64,000 nucleotides of DNA from Exobasidium rhododendri. Taxonomy: Eukaryota; Basidiomycota; Exobasidiomycetes; Exobasidiales; Exobasidiaceae. Where the stretch lies: assembly GCA_026210745.1 (NCBI GenBank), contig CP110631.1, positions 310,001 to 374,000 of the forward strand, in the 5' to 3' direction. A program made the translations under genes and the position numbers. The notes beneath the pieces were generated by a model. The model saw only the letters and a list, made by a program, of their open reading frames with translations, did not search any database and was not told where the DNA came from. Shown here piece by piece: positions 1-11,080 of the stretch. Within the stretch, counting starts at the first letter, position 1. The number at the start of each line of letters is the position of its first letter.

Positions 1-631
1 GAACTTCATTACATTATTATACTCACCATCTTAGTAAAGGCATCTGCCGCGTGACCTTCAGCCGGCTTGGTAGCGAATTCGTGGTAATTCGGTCGCTGTG
101 ACTGTGTAAATCGTCGGTACAGACACTTTCTCAGCATCGGAGAAGGGAAGTTGAGGAAAGAAACCTGGACTTATATGACTCACATTGACAACACCCTTTC
201 CATATCTGCTACCGCTACTACTACTGCCAGCGGTGTAGGCGTCGTAAGCCGGGAACTGTCGCACAGAGGAGACGAAGAGGTGTTACATGCCGTCATGACA
301 CAATAGAGGTCAATTACACTGTCTTCTTCTCACCTCGTTCGCATAGCCCTGATAAGGTTGAGAATTCTGGGAAGACTTTGACCCTTTCCCGGCCTTATTG
401 TTGGAGAAGAATCGGGCAATTCCGCTCTTTTACAGTGATAGTGAAGGACAGGAATTAAGGACGCCTTTCGATGTAGGTCTGGCAAGATCAGTATCAGCTC
501 ACCTTCTTGGGCGCTTTCTCCATGCTCTCCTTATTACCACCCGGAAGGGGCATTGCTTGCGCTTGTTCAGCTTGCAGCGTGATGGCAACAAGAGCAAGGG
601 CGACAAACGGGATAAGCGATACGACTTTCAT
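1..631 (-). CDS. Small predicted secreted protein 1 (SSP1), 3' end outside window
   Basis: I do not recognise the family. My gene model has four exons: 631-503, 426-334, 255-184 and 101-27. A donor follows position 27, so the gene continues past the left edge. Every intron is phase 0 with GTGAGx donors. Exon 1 is 43 codons and gives a classic signal peptide with a hydrophobic core (LIPFVALALVAITL) and a likely cleavage after AQA at residue 26, followed by MPLP. The rest is polar and rich in Ser, Asn, Gly and Gln, with stretches such as SGIARFFSNN and AYTAGSSSSGSRYGKG. A TATATAAG box lies at 784-791. It is the first of four related minus-strand genes. Exon borders rest on splice consensus and on the shared structure of the paralogues, not on transcript data. 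The product is probably extracellular; the role is unknown. Confidence 0.6.
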
Positions 632-1436
632 GATGACAGTAGGAATGTTGGTGATGTCGAACAGAAGAGTGGGACTTTTTTTGTAGACTGAAATCGAGAG
701 AGATGAAAAGGAGAGCCACCAGGGCTAGAAGGCTTAGTGAAAGAGGTGGGTTCTTCTCCTTCCATTCCCACTCTACGATCTATCTTATATAATTTACAAA
801 CAGAAGACTCGATCGAGTGGCCTTTCGTGCAACATGAACCCCCATGGAGGAAGAATGACCATCGCTGCCTTGCACAGCACGATTCAGACCCTGCCACCTG
901 CACCTCCATACCTGTGTCACGTCACTTGGACAGATGAGAGAGTAGGGTGCGCTGACACTGCTTTCAGCCTTCATTCGCCACTGACTTGCGCCCGATGTGA
1001 CCGAAGATTGACAAAGGATGATCCATATCCGCGGTAGTAGGATTTCCAGGCCAATCTGTGGCGCAGAGCAGGCCCTCAAGCTGTGCTAGATTATAGAGAA
1101 GGGTAAAGTACTATATCAACAGACGGTCCCGGTCACCACCGAATTACGAGTAACTTGGTCTGATATCTAGAGTGACGCCATCGACGTCGTAGCGAGCTTT
1201 GACGCTTGCGCTTGGTCTGGGCATGTCGTTGGCTCTGTAATGGGAAAAAGGGCAATAGACCCGCCAAGATATCCACTCTCCCTTGGGTATCATTGTACTG
1301 CACAGAACATCACACAGCATAGCAATTTCCTCAGCCGATTGATTCCCATACAACGCAAATTCAGAGCAGACTTATAAACGTCGAAAGGTACGTCTGAATA
1401 GATGGTGTAGATGGCAATACAATTCGTCTCACGTCG

Positions 1437-1884
1437 CTAAGGTGGACTATGCTTTTCCTTTCCCTGCCACTTTGTGTGCCGGTGTCCCTGCCCCTTTCGT
1501 CTTCTATGAAGTAATGCAAGCAAAGGACACGTATCGTTCAGCACTTGTACACTCTGCAGTACGATTGTCGTTCCTGACTCACCCCGCGCGTAGAAGGACC
1601 CAGTGTGATGTAGCCAGGTGTGGTGTTGGCCAGTGGCTTCTTCACCTTGGGCTTCGACGTCCACTTCAACTTAGTCAAGACACTCGACATCAGACTCTGC
1701 AGGGGAAGTAAGGGTCTTAAGTACCGATGGGCACGAGTGACATCGGCAGACACACCTTCTTGGTTGGAACATCTCGTACTTCTGTCAGATGAGCCGGTGT
1801 CGGGCGTGCTTCAACCTGATGCCGTTGTGTCGTGATCATAACGACAGCGAGTATCACGATAGAAGTACAAGATGTGACCTTCAT
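1437..1884 (-). CDS. Small predicted secreted protein 2 (SSP2), C-terminal end uncertain
   Basis: Exon 1 (1884-1756) is again exactly 43 codons, ends in Lys-Lys and is followed by a phase-0 intron, as in SSP1. It encodes a signal peptide with likely cleavage after VEA at residue 26 and then RPTP. Exon 2 (1696-1583, 38 codons) follows a CTGCAG acceptor and is basic (KLKWTSKPKVKKP). Exon 3 (1553-1437) is open to a TAG stop and is rich in Arg, Lys and His. A downstream stretch starting near 1249 after a good acceptor would begin Ser-Gln-Arg, like SSP1 exon 4, but I found no donor that links it in frame, so the true 3' end may differ. The family is unknown. The signal peptide, exon length and intron phase tie it to its neighbours. 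Confidence 0.5.
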
Positions 1885-2319
1885 GGTGTGGAGATAAGTA
1901 GAAGTCGAGGTAAAATGTGCGACTAACGTCAAGTTTCTGAGGACGGGCCACCAGGGCGAGAAGTCGTTCTCGAGAAGGAAGAAAGTTGTGTCTAGTACGG
2001 AAAGGACCACTGTGGCCTCCTTATGTGTATGGCTGAGGTACGCCCGACCCAGACTAGGCTACATCGACCAGTGTCTTCTGTCAGCGTATATCACATCTCG
2101 GCAATCATTCAGCCGTATGCACCAATGCCACACCATTAGTCGCTCACCCTAAACATCTGGTCCCTCTCTTAACGCCAAGAATCGTATGCAGAGCCTTTTG
2201 GCCGACAACACAGCACTATTGACACGTCTCCATCTCACTAGTCTACCTTTATGCTAATCTCACGTCTGCCGACTGATACAGGTTTGTCTTCTAGCCAGTC
2301 ACGAAGAAGATCACGATGC

Positions 2320-2956
2320 CTACTCATGAACAGGAGTAAGAGAGCCACCGTGTTCATCGGCCCACTTGACACGCGGTCTTCTTTCTTCCTTTTTCGTACT
2401 CAAGCGTGAAATCTGTCACGGAGGAGAGCATGAAAGTGTAAGTGTAACTTCGTTGCAGATTCTGGACGGCACAGGACGACATCTCTTCGCATGAACTCAC
2501 ACTCCTTTCACTCGTTCCTGCGCGGTGCTGCTTTGAGAGAGATAATCGAGAAAAGAGGCTTTTGGTCAGAACGTATGACTACTACTCAATCTAGCCCACT
2601 CACATTCTCGACACGTTCACCTTCAACCTTACCGAATTTCAGGAAATCGTCCTGCGTCATTCCGTATCCAGGAAACTCAAACTTGGTAGATGTCTTTCTG
2701 CTTTTAGATCCAAAACAGCCAGATAATCCGCAGAGATCCCACACACTGCGAGCTTGTAGATGCTGTGAAGAAGAAAGACGGAGATGTAAGCAGCCACGCC
2801 TTCGAGAGGGAGACTTCACTAATCCGCACTTACCTGCTCTAGTTCACCGTTGCCATTAGAGGCCTGAATGCTCGTGCTCAAAGGCAAGGCATTGGAAGTC
2901 TGTAACTGACAAGCTAAGGTGCAGACAGTGCATAGAGTGATTAATTGGAGCTTCAT
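2320..2956 (-). CDS. Small predicted secreted protein 3 (SSP3), with PP1-docking-like C-terminus
   Basis: The model has four exons: 2956-2834, 2762-2604, 2527-2501 and 2412-2320. All introns are phase 0 and the protein is 133 aa. Exon 1 (41 codons) encodes a signal peptide with likely cleavage after SNA at residue 23, then LPLS. Exon 2 carries a segment (DDFLKFGKVEGERVEN) that resembles the DVLKKFNAEQAQRVKE segment of SSP4, which supports common descent. The last exon ends PRVKWADEHGGSLTPVHE. R-V-K-W fits the [RK]-V-x-[FW] docking consensus of protein phosphatase 1, and the following acidic-Gly-Leu pattern resembles extended sites in glycogen-targeting subunits. That function is inference. 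A TATAAG box lies at 3015-3020, about 60 nt upstream of the start. Confidence 0.6.
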
Positions 2957-3014
2957 CCTGTAGAATAAGTGATTTGTGATGTGATTAATCGAGGAAACGG
3001 TCCAAGAGTCAGTT

Positions 3015-3020
3015 CTTATA
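3015..3020 (-). promoter_or_regulatory. TATA-like box of SSP3
   Basis: TATAAG reads on the minus strand 59 nt before the SSP3 start codon. A similar box occurs before SSP4 and SSP1, which suggests regulated, TATA-driven promoters. Confidence 0.4.
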
Positions 3021-3449
3021 TGGGTCTTCCTGGCGAGACCCTGCTCACAAGGGAGGCAGGGCAGGGCTGCGTCTGGCGGCTGTGCGCTAATATTATTACG
3101 CGCAGAGCCTAAAATTGCACGCCTTGCTGTGTTTGTCAAAAGCATGTCGTAAACGATCGAGTAGATTCTTACTCAGTGGTAGTCTTAAGAGGTGTCTAAG
3201 GCCGTGCTGTCCTCACTTCCAGCCATCTCAATTTGTTCGTCCGTGCAAGTAATGTCATGGACATCGTCGACGGCGTACAAGACTCTCGACAATGGACAGA
3301 CACACAAGGAGGCAGCTCAGCTTCGAAGAGCGGGGCAAGAAGATGTGATGTGAAAGGGTGGAATGTAGATTAAAGAAGTGCATCGACTACATTTGATCGT
3401 GGAGCCTACAGCGAACAGTGGCTCGTAGAATGGAGGAAGCCACACCATC

Positions 3450-3900
3450 CTAATTCTTGTGCCAGCCAAAACCATCACCTTGCAAGTTTTTGCTCTTGAT
3501 TCGACCATGTGTGGCCAAGTCTGCGTTTCTAGCGTTGTTTCTTTGGTCTTTCTTGGCTTCTTTGACCCTCTGCGCTTGCTCGGCGTTGAACTTTTTGAGC
3601 ACGTCTACCTTTGCAAGATCTCCTTGCTCATTGTCAGCGACTGGAGGCTCCTTGGAAGAACCACCGAAGCTGAATTTCTTCTTCAAGAATCCACTGCGAC
3701 GATGCAAGCTCTGGGCAAGTGAAGAAGGATTGATGCCATGTATCAGCCAGTGCGTCCTGCCTTCCTCTATCCTACGCACTCACCTCCTCGACATCGTTCC
3801 TGACTTCGAGCTGAGTGCTGACAGGTGTGGCACAAGATTGCGTGGCGCAGACTGCCACAGTGACAAGAAAGCAGAGAGCAGGACCAGCCTGAAACTTCAT
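3450..3900 (-). CDS. Small predicted secreted protein 4 (SSP4)
   Basis: There are two exons, 3900-3784 and 3710-3450, joined at a phase-0 intron; the protein is 125 aa. Exon 1 (39 codons) encodes a signal peptide (core ALCFLVTVAVCA) with likely cleavage after SCA at residue 24, followed by TPVS, the same A-x-P pattern as its three neighbours. The mature part is strongly basic and probably helical: a Phe/Lys-rich stretch (RRSGFLKKKFSFGG), an acidic-to-basic heptad-like helix (LAKVDVLKKFNAEQAQRVKE) and a Gly-Trp-containing end (GDGFGWHKN). The RSGF start of exon 2 resembles SGIARF in SSP1 exon 2, and the helix resembles SSP3. The later introns of its relatives are absent here. The function is unknown; a secreted candidate effector is the best guess. 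Confidence 0.65.
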
Positions 3901-3991
3901 CTTGAATACGGATATTTCTGACGTGTGAAGGGAGGAAAAATGGGAGGAGGAGAATTGGGAGTGAGACCGTCGACTCTGAAATGAGTCCTCC

Positions 3992-3997
3992 TTTATA
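3992..3997 (-). promoter_or_regulatory. TATA box of SSP4
   Basis: TATAAA reads on the minus strand 92 nt upstream of the SSP4 start codon. Confidence 0.45.
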
Positions 3998-4035
3998 TGT
4001 CTTCCTCGTATGTCGTCACACTGCTCAGAGTGCAC

Positions 4036-5388
4036 ACGCTATCTGGCTCCACTGCCACTGATGACGAATCTTATGTGCACAGCGATGCCTAGTAAAGACA
4101 CCGTAGGCAGCCGTACTGTGATCCGGTAGGAAGATGCATAGCGAGTTTTCTGATTTCACTGCAGTGACTTTTTCTACAGCACTCATGATACTGCGTGTGT
4201 ATATTGCTCGGTCATCTTTTATCCACTCCACCGCCCATACCGAGCACCTACTCGCTCACTGTTCACAAGAGCTGTGCTGCTGTGCTTTGCATTGTTGGGC
4301 GCACTTATCCCAGCAACGCCAGTCAAATGCTGCGCCCGGATTTGCTGTACTATCGGTCGGAATTCCAAGCATCACCAACAGCTCAGTAGAACGCAGCACT
4401 CCCTGATTTCTCATGATCATCATGTATTAGGTCTTCCTTGTCCAGATCGGCACTTTGCTCGCTCACGTCGTCGGAGTGGGTGCTCTTGAAGCATCTCTTC
4501 CTTTAAAACAACTTCGGGCCAAAGCAAAAGTAAAGTCTATTATTACATAGGCGCTGATCAGATCACCTGCTAAGCGCATCTTTACTTACGCTATCTGAAT
4601 GGCCCTTTGCCGCCCTACCAAATCGAGCTCTGATGTGGAAGGAGCAACAATGGAGCAACAATGGAGTAGAATGTATTAGCAGGCGAGGGGCCCACACAGA
4701 TCGACCAGGAGCGGAGCCTAGATTCGATACCCCCGTGATAACACCAGCTTGCATGCAGAATGCAGTGCCTGGGACCAAACTTCCCGCACACTATGTATCT
4801 CGCCTCCTTCCCCAGCCTTTCCCCTCCCACCAATGCTGATTACGATCGCAGACATGTGCCGTATTTCTCCCTACATAAGATACACACACCACAATGTAAA
4901 CTTTATATCTTGGATCACTTATCCATTCGCAAAATTAGGACTCAGTGGCAACCAGATCTCGTGTGCTTTGATAGGATGCCTACTCATATACAATCGTGTG
5001 TATATGAAGACAAGTGAATACGAAGTCTGATCTCTTAATACAACCGCGTCTTCCGTCATCTAACGCGCGAGAGGACCCCACAAAATAAGCTAAATTTTCT
5101 TGCCCTTCCTTTCATAAGGGCCCCCCCGCATTCTTACTTGTTACCCTTTTCTAAATGAATCTTACCTAAATCTAATGTATTGCACTGCACGCCCACTCGA
5201 AACACCTTGCCGTTTTCTATTAGGGGGCACACACACACACACACTTTTCACCCCCGACTGCATAAGAGAGACCCTCCGAAGAAATCGCATATCATCTAGA
5301 CCCATCTCTTCTTTTTCCTCTTCTATCCTCTCTACCACGTCCTCTTCTTCCTCTTCATAGCAACTTACACTGCTCTCTTTTTGAAGAC
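4036..5388. other. Gene-poor stretch between the SSP cluster and the oxidase gene
   Basis: I see no ORF with coding character on either strand. The part next to 5388 is pyrimidine-rich and carries a short CA repeat near 5228-5244, as expected for the promoter and leader of the oxidase gene. Confidence 0.5.
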
Positions 5389-7239
5389 ATGGCGCCATCT
5401 GTCGATTCCTCTGCTAAGACCCTCGGCGGTGAGGGCACCACATCACATCGCTTGGCACTCACTGTGGCAGGCGGCAAAACAAGCCATGAAGGCCACTTCA
5501 AGAAGATGACTGGCAACACCGCCACCGCGATCGAGAAGAACGGTAGCAAGCCAGACTATGTACTCGCACCCGATGTCACGACGGAGCAATTTGAAGAGTT
5601 CATCCAAGTCGTAAAGACTATTGTGGGAGACGAACACTGTCATGTGAACATCAGTAGCGACAGGGACGACCACGATAAGGGTGACTACCTCAACATGCCG
5701 CGATACACCGACTTCTTCCCCATCAACGAGCCAGAAAAGTACATGGCTTCCGCACACATTCAACCCGCAAACGTAGAGCAAATTCAGAAAATCGTAGAGG
5801 TCGCTAACAAAACAGGACAGCCTCTTCACACCATCAGCATTGGTCGGAATCTCGGATACGGAGGATCCAGTCCACGACTCCGAGGAACGGCCATCCTCGA
5901 CCTCAAGAGAATGAACAAGATTCTGGAAATCAACGAGACTTCAGGATATGCATTGCTAGAGCCAGGAGTCTCCTACTTTGAGCTGTACGAGCATCTACAG
6001 AGTATTGGATCGAAGCTGTGGATCGACTGCCCTGACATTGGCTGGGGAAGTGTCGTCGGAAACGCATGTGATCGTGGAGCAGGCTACACACCGTACGGAG
6101 ACCACTTCATGTTCCACTGTGGTATGGAAGTCGTTTTGCCAGATGGAAAGCTCGTCCGAACGGGTAACGGTGCCATGCCCAACAGCGATACGTGGCAGAC
6201 ATTCCAGTACGGCTTTGGACCTTACCACGACGGCATCTTCACGCAGTCCAATTTTGGAATTGTGACAAAGATGGGCATGTGGCTCATGCCCGATCCTCAA
6301 GGCTACGAGCCTTTTCTCATCACCGTTCCTAACAAGGAAGATCTCGGTCCCTTGATTGATATAATCGGTCAACTTCGATTGAACATGGTCATCCAGAATG
6401 CCCCCACGATTCGTCACGTCCTCCTAGACGCCGCCTGTATCAAGAACAAAGAGCAGTGGACAGGGCAGGATGGCGGTCCCCCCTTGAATGAAGAGCAGAT
6501 CCAGGATATTGCAAAGGAGATGAAGTTAGGCTACTGGGGCTTCTACGGTACGTGTATTGTGTCGGTCTCTACTGCCTCCCTGATCGATTCGCTAAACGTC
6601 CTCTAAATCTTTTCATCTCTGACAGGCGCCTTGTATGGTCCTGCACCAGTTCGTGAGGTGCTCTGGACTGCCATCTGGGGTGCGCTCTCCTCGATCAAAG
6701 ATTCCAAACACTACTTTAGGAAGGATGTCGGACCCGATTCCATCCTACACTCTCGTGCAAAGACACTCGCCGGCATTCCCAACCTACTGGAGCTAGACTG
6801 GATCAGCTGGCGCAGCAATGGAGCTCACAACTTCTTCTCACCGATCTCTGCCGTGACGGGAAAAGCCGCCCTTGCTCAAACAGAATTAGTGGAGAGGAAA
6901 GCAAGAGAGCACGGGTTCGACTTTATGAACACCCTCATCGTCGGTCTGAGAGAGCTGCACAACATCAACTGTCTAGTCTATGACAGGGAGAGTAAGGATG
7001 AACGAGATCGCATGAGAAAGTGCATTTCCGAGTGTATCGATGAAGCAGCGGCGAAAGGATGGGGTGAATACCGAACGCACAACGAATTCATGGACCAGGT
7101 GGCCGGAACATACAACTTCAACGATAATGCATTGGCAGGCTTGAATGCAACGCTCAAGGATGCGCTAGACCCCAACGGGATTCTGTCTCCCGGAAAGAGT
7201 GGAGTCTGGCCAAAGCGTTACAGAGGCAGGGGCTTCTAA
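5389..7239 (+). CDS. Vanillyl-alcohol-oxidase-type flavoenzyme
   Basis: This is a covalent-flavin oxidase of the VAO/4-cresol family, acting on 4-hydroxybenzyl-type alcohols, amines or ethers and making the aldehyde and H2O2. Two exons, 5389-6547 and 6626-7239, give 590 aa, close to the about 560 aa of Penicillium VAO. The FAD-binding segment SIGRNLGYGGSSPRL is near residue 152. The histidine in NGAHNFFSPI (about residue 454) sits where VAO links FAD covalently. The late GEYRTH motif holds the Tyr-Arg pair that binds the phenolate in VAO, and PNGILSPGKSGVWP matches the family C-terminus. The C-terminal tail is GRGF, with no SKL-like peroxisomal signal. Its 3' end faces an aryl/zinc alcohol dehydrogenase 280 nt away, fitting joint aromatic alcohol metabolism. 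The exact substrate is not readable from sequence. Confidence 0.93.
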
Positions 7240-7520
7240 AGCACACACACACACACATCTCTTCCATCAATCATTAACTTCTCGCACGTATATGTAGACC
7301 ATCCTTTCCTTCTCTTCCGATTGTCTGTACGTTTCTGGCTTGATCGCAATATACAAGTATTTGAGACGCACGACACGATCTGCTTGTCCTATTCGAGTGG
7401 AGCTGTGTCCACTCTATTTTCCGTAAGCAAATTCATTGAATAGCAGTGAGAGATAATGGACAGAGTAGATTCGGAGCGTACACGATTACAGTAGACGGAG
7501 TCACCCTTAGTGCTGACGCA

Positions 7521-9080
7521 TCACCACACAATGACCGGCTTGATCACTTTGCCCTCCTTCATGTCCTGCAAAGCTTGACCCACGTCTTCCGGCTTGTATT
7601 TTGTGACGAGCTGGGGGAAAGATTGTAGGAAAGTTGGAAGTCAGCATCAGAAATGTTTTTCTTCTCAATCTATCGAACAGGGGAGTGCTCCTCACCTTTT
7701 TCATGATGTCAAAGTCGCCTCGTTTGAAAAGCGCGAGCATGTATGGCAAAAAAATATGATTGACGGAGTCGCCTATTCAGTGCGGCAGGGAGAAACAGAA
7801 ACAGTCAGCAGTGGGAGATGGTCTAATCTCGACGAAGCTGCACTCACCGAGGAGCACACCCATGTAGGTAGTGGTGTTTGCGACGAAGGAGTTGATGTCC
7901 ACTGCGACAGTTTGACCCAACGCAGGAGCACCTATACTCGCACACTTTCCTTGTGGAGCCAAGCAAGCTATAGCGTTTGTAATCGCAATCAGAGCACCAC
8001 TAGCCTCCAAGGACATGTTTGCGCCTGCACCATCCGCACTGATTTCCTTGACTTGTTTTGTCAATTCTTCTGTAGACATTTTCGCATTGAGGAAATGAGT
8101 TGCTCCTGCTTCTTTAGCTAGTATTGATTTGGAATCGATTACATCAACCGCAATGATGTTTTTAATCTTGGCGAGTTTTGCTCCTACAATCGCACCCACA
8201 CCCACGGCGCCAATGCCAAAGATGACGATTGTCTTTTCTGTTGAATCGGTGACACTTTCTGGAGACGCAAGATTCAGTGTGGCATAGTCCGGTAGGTGAG
8301 AGAATGATTTCTCTTTGGCTGGCAAGAGTTTGTTGAGCACTGTTCCAAATCCACTCATGATACCGCAACCGAATGCACAAACGAGATGCAGAGGAATGTC
8401 CGAATCCACTTTGGTCATCTATATGCATCGGAATCTCATCTGGCTTTTAGCGATGCGGACTTCTTCAAAGCGGTGGGGAAGATCACAAACTGCTAACTCA
8501 CCGATGCTAGGCTGACCACGCCGTACTGCATGAAACTTGACTGACCGAAGAAGCCCAGGTTCACTTTCGATGATCGATCTACGGTCGTGTATGCATCCGT
8601 CGTACTTCCATCATCCTTTAAGCCAAAGAAAATTCTAGTAAAGAACTTGTGACATGCTGCTGGGGAGCCAGTTTTGCAGCTTGTGCAATCATTTCCACAA
8701 GCATTGTACGAGCACAGCACAGTGTCACCCACAGAATATTCCCCTTGGTATCCCTTTGGCAGGCTCTTGATCACTCCACCCCCTTCGTGACCTAGTACGC
8801 AAGGTAGAGCATGAGGCAAGACACCTGCAGCGACGCTCAAATCTGTGTGACTGACAATTGGGACAAAAGAAGCCATCAGCGGAAACTCCTTCTTCTCGAA
8901 AGGCACAGATCGAGAGGAGCATGCAACTCACCAAATTCCGGTGGCTTTAAACTCCACAATCACTTGGTCGGCATCGAGCTCCTTCTCGTCGATGTAGACG
9001 TCCTGCAGAGAGAAAGGCTTCCCGACTTCTTCAAGGACTAGCGCTCTGCTCTTCAGCATTCCTTCAGTTGAGTTGGCCAT
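7521..9080 (-). CDS. Zinc-dependent alcohol dehydrogenase (class III/aryl-alcohol type)
   Basis: This is a medium-chain dehydrogenase that interconverts alcohols and aldehydes with NAD(P). Five exons, 9080-8932, 8850-8502, 8418-7848, 7772-7696 and 7610-7521, give 411 aa and join in frame. The split codon at the first junction makes the catalytic-zinc cysteine (GI-C-HTDL). GHEGGGVI carries the second ligand region. Four cysteines in the CGNDCTSCKTGSPAAC lobe bind the structural zinc. The Rossmann motif is GIGAVGVGAI. The layout resembles aryl-alcohol and glutathione-dependent formaldehyde dehydrogenases. It is convergent with the VAO-type gene, whose aldehyde product could be its substrate, and divergent from the NmrA-type gene. 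The precise substrate is open. Confidence 0.9.
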
Positions 9081-9771
9081 CGTAAGTTGGTGCTGCTGCT
9101 CCTTTCGATGAGGATATTGGTGATGTCGTCTGCGAGTCCAACTGGGTAAAGCTTCGGCTTGAGATTCGCCCTTTCTCTTGGCTTTCTCCCTCTTGGAAGA
9201 CTTTGTCCCTCCGCTTTATGTTCCACCCGGACTGGTAGTCCCCTTTACACTTCTACTCACCAATCTACACTCTTTAATGCTTACTTCTGCCCCCGCCCTT
9301 CAAGTAGGACTCGGGAAATAAGGCCTCGGAATCTTTTATTTCGGTATATAGTAGTTATAAACTTACGTCGTGTGGGGTGAGGGGCGGCAGGTGCGGGGCA
9401 TCCCCATAACGTCTCTCGTGCGAGATCCACTTGCGCTTCCTTGTGTTCCGCGTTTGACGACGTCGTGATCGGGGCAGGATGTACAATTGTAAAACCACGT
9501 GTATTATTAGTCGTTCGGCCGTAAGGCCTTTCGTCAAACTCTACACAATTTTACAACTACACCTGGTGGTTCTTAATCGAGACTCGAACTTACTTCCGTG
9601 CTCTAAGTCCGTGCGCTGCGCGCTACTAGGGAGGCCCGCCCAAGGGACCATCATCTGTGCACAGTAGAAATCGAACAGAGCGAACTTTAAGAGAAGCACA
9701 AGCGACCTGCATACAGATGTCTGGAGCTGAGTGTATTGTGCAATAAGGCGTGACAAGTCAGGCGAGCCCAG

Positions 9772-9777
9772 TATAAG
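9772..9777 (+). promoter_or_regulatory. TATA-like box before the NmrA-type gene
   Basis: TATAAG lies 140 nt upstream of the ATG at 9912, with a pyrimidine-rich leader between them. Confidence 0.3.
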
Positions 9778-9911
9778 AAGACGTTGGAAACTCTTGGCAT
9801 TTGCAGAAGACGCTCCATCCCCCCCACCCTCATCATTCATATACACATATCTAGCAATCTCCTCTCGTTACGAGCCACCTTCCTATACTTACAAAGGAAC
9901 AAATATACGAA

Positions 9912-10796
9912 ATGTCTGCCACAATCCTCGTCTCGGGTGCCTCCGGTAAGCTGGGTGTCAAGGTCATTGAACAGCTCATTGCGCATGGAGCAAAGCCCAG
10001 TAGCATAGCTGCCCTGGTGAGGTCCGAAGAAAAAGGCCAAGAATTGAAGAAAAAGGGAGTTCAGCTACGGATTGGTGATTACAACGACGTGAAAGCGTTG
10101 GAAACGGCAGTCAAGGGTATCAAGCGCGCACTTCTCATCAGTGGTAGCAACATTGGTAGTCGACTTGCCGAGCATTCGAATTTCATTCAAGCCCTAGTGA
10201 AGAGCGACGAAAAGGTTGAGTTGATTGCATACACATCCTTCTTACTCGCACAAACCAACCCAATCTTACTCGCTGATGAACACAAACAGACTGAACAAGC
10301 CATCGAAAAGTCTGGTCTCCCGTACTCTTTTCTTCGAAATGGATGGTACATTGAGAACACGGTGGATCAAATTGGTGTATGGTCACAGACTGGCGGTATT
10401 CTTGGTGCAACAGGATCCGGTAGAGTGAATGCAGCGTCAAGAAAAGATTTTGCTGAAGCCGCTGCCCTAGTCTTGTTGGCGGAAAAGGGATCATTCAAGT
10501 CCATCTACGAATTAGGTGGAAACCCAGGATACACACTAGACGAGCTCGCTGCTTTGGCTTCTAAAGTACTAGGAAAGCCCATCCACGCCGTCCATCAATC
10601 GAAAGAGGTATACAACAAGTCCCTTGTATCATTTGGTCTACCGGCTCCTTTTGCAAGCATTCTTGCTGATGCCGAGGATAAAGCAGCAAGCGGTCACTTG
10701 GCAACAAAGACGAACGATTTGCAAACTCTGATCGGAAGGGAAAGCGAAAGCATCGAGCACGTCATGCGCGAGACCTTGAAGGCACAAAGCTCGTAG
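9912..10796 (+). CDS. NmrA-like / QorB-type NAD(P)-binding reductase
   Basis: This single-exon 294-aa protein is of the atypical short-chain dehydrogenase group that includes NmrA-like regulators and bacterial NAD(P)H:quinone oxidoreductase 2. The dinucleotide-binding motif SGASGKLG is at residues 8-15. The body (NGWYIENTVDQIGVW, GSGRVNAASRKDFAEAAA, ELGGNPGYTLDELA) follows the QorB/YtfG pattern closely. QorB-type enzymes reduce quinones, while NmrA-like proteins act as redox sensors; the sequence favours the enzyme side but does not settle it. Its position next to the alcohol oxidase/dehydrogenase pair would fit quinone or aldehyde detoxification, which is inference. No targeting signal is visible, so it is probably cytosolic. 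Confidence 0.85.
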   Translation: MSATILVSGASGKLGVKVIEQLIAHGAKPSSIAALVRSEEKGQELKKKGVQLRIGDYNDVKALETAVKGIKRALLISGSNIGSRLAEHSNFIQALVKSDEKVELIAYTSFLLAQTNPILLADEHKQTEQAIEKSGLPYSFLRNGWYIENTVDQIGVWSQTGGILGATGSGRVNAASRKDFAEAAALVLLAEKGSFKSIYELGGNPGYTLDELAALASKVLGKPIHAVHQSKEVYNKSLVSFGLPAPFASILADAEDKAASGHLATKTNDLQTLIGRESESIEHVMRETLKAQSS

Positions 10797-11080
10797 TAGA
10801 GGCACAAAGCAATTGGTCACTGTGGGATGATCACTATGTGTGCCTACTAGCACCATCTGTAATGTTTAAGTCGTAATCTTCATGAACGAAACGATGCTGA
10901 AAGGTCCATCGATTGGTAGTACAGAAAGTTCCGATTGTGCTAAGCGTCACCCTGAGACACTGAATCAGGAGTAAGAAAGGTTGACTGACTGCAATCGCAC
11001 GTTTCGACGGTGCGACATGAGATGCTATTTTGTATTTGATACATGGGAGTGAGAATGCTGCGAGAGTGATTCAAGGACGT

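Noticed and set aside
1144-1353. Possible extra terminal exon of SSP2
   Set aside because: A good acceptor gives a Ser-Gln-Arg start like SSP1 exon 4, but no donor upstream links it in frame, so I did not add it to the gene model.
9560-9660. tRNA-like stretch on the minus strand (A-box-like TAGTAGCGCGCAGCG and B-box-like GTTCGAGTC)
   Set aside because: The T stem does not pair and the acceptor ends have several mismatches. At best it is a decayed tRNA or tRNA-derived relic.
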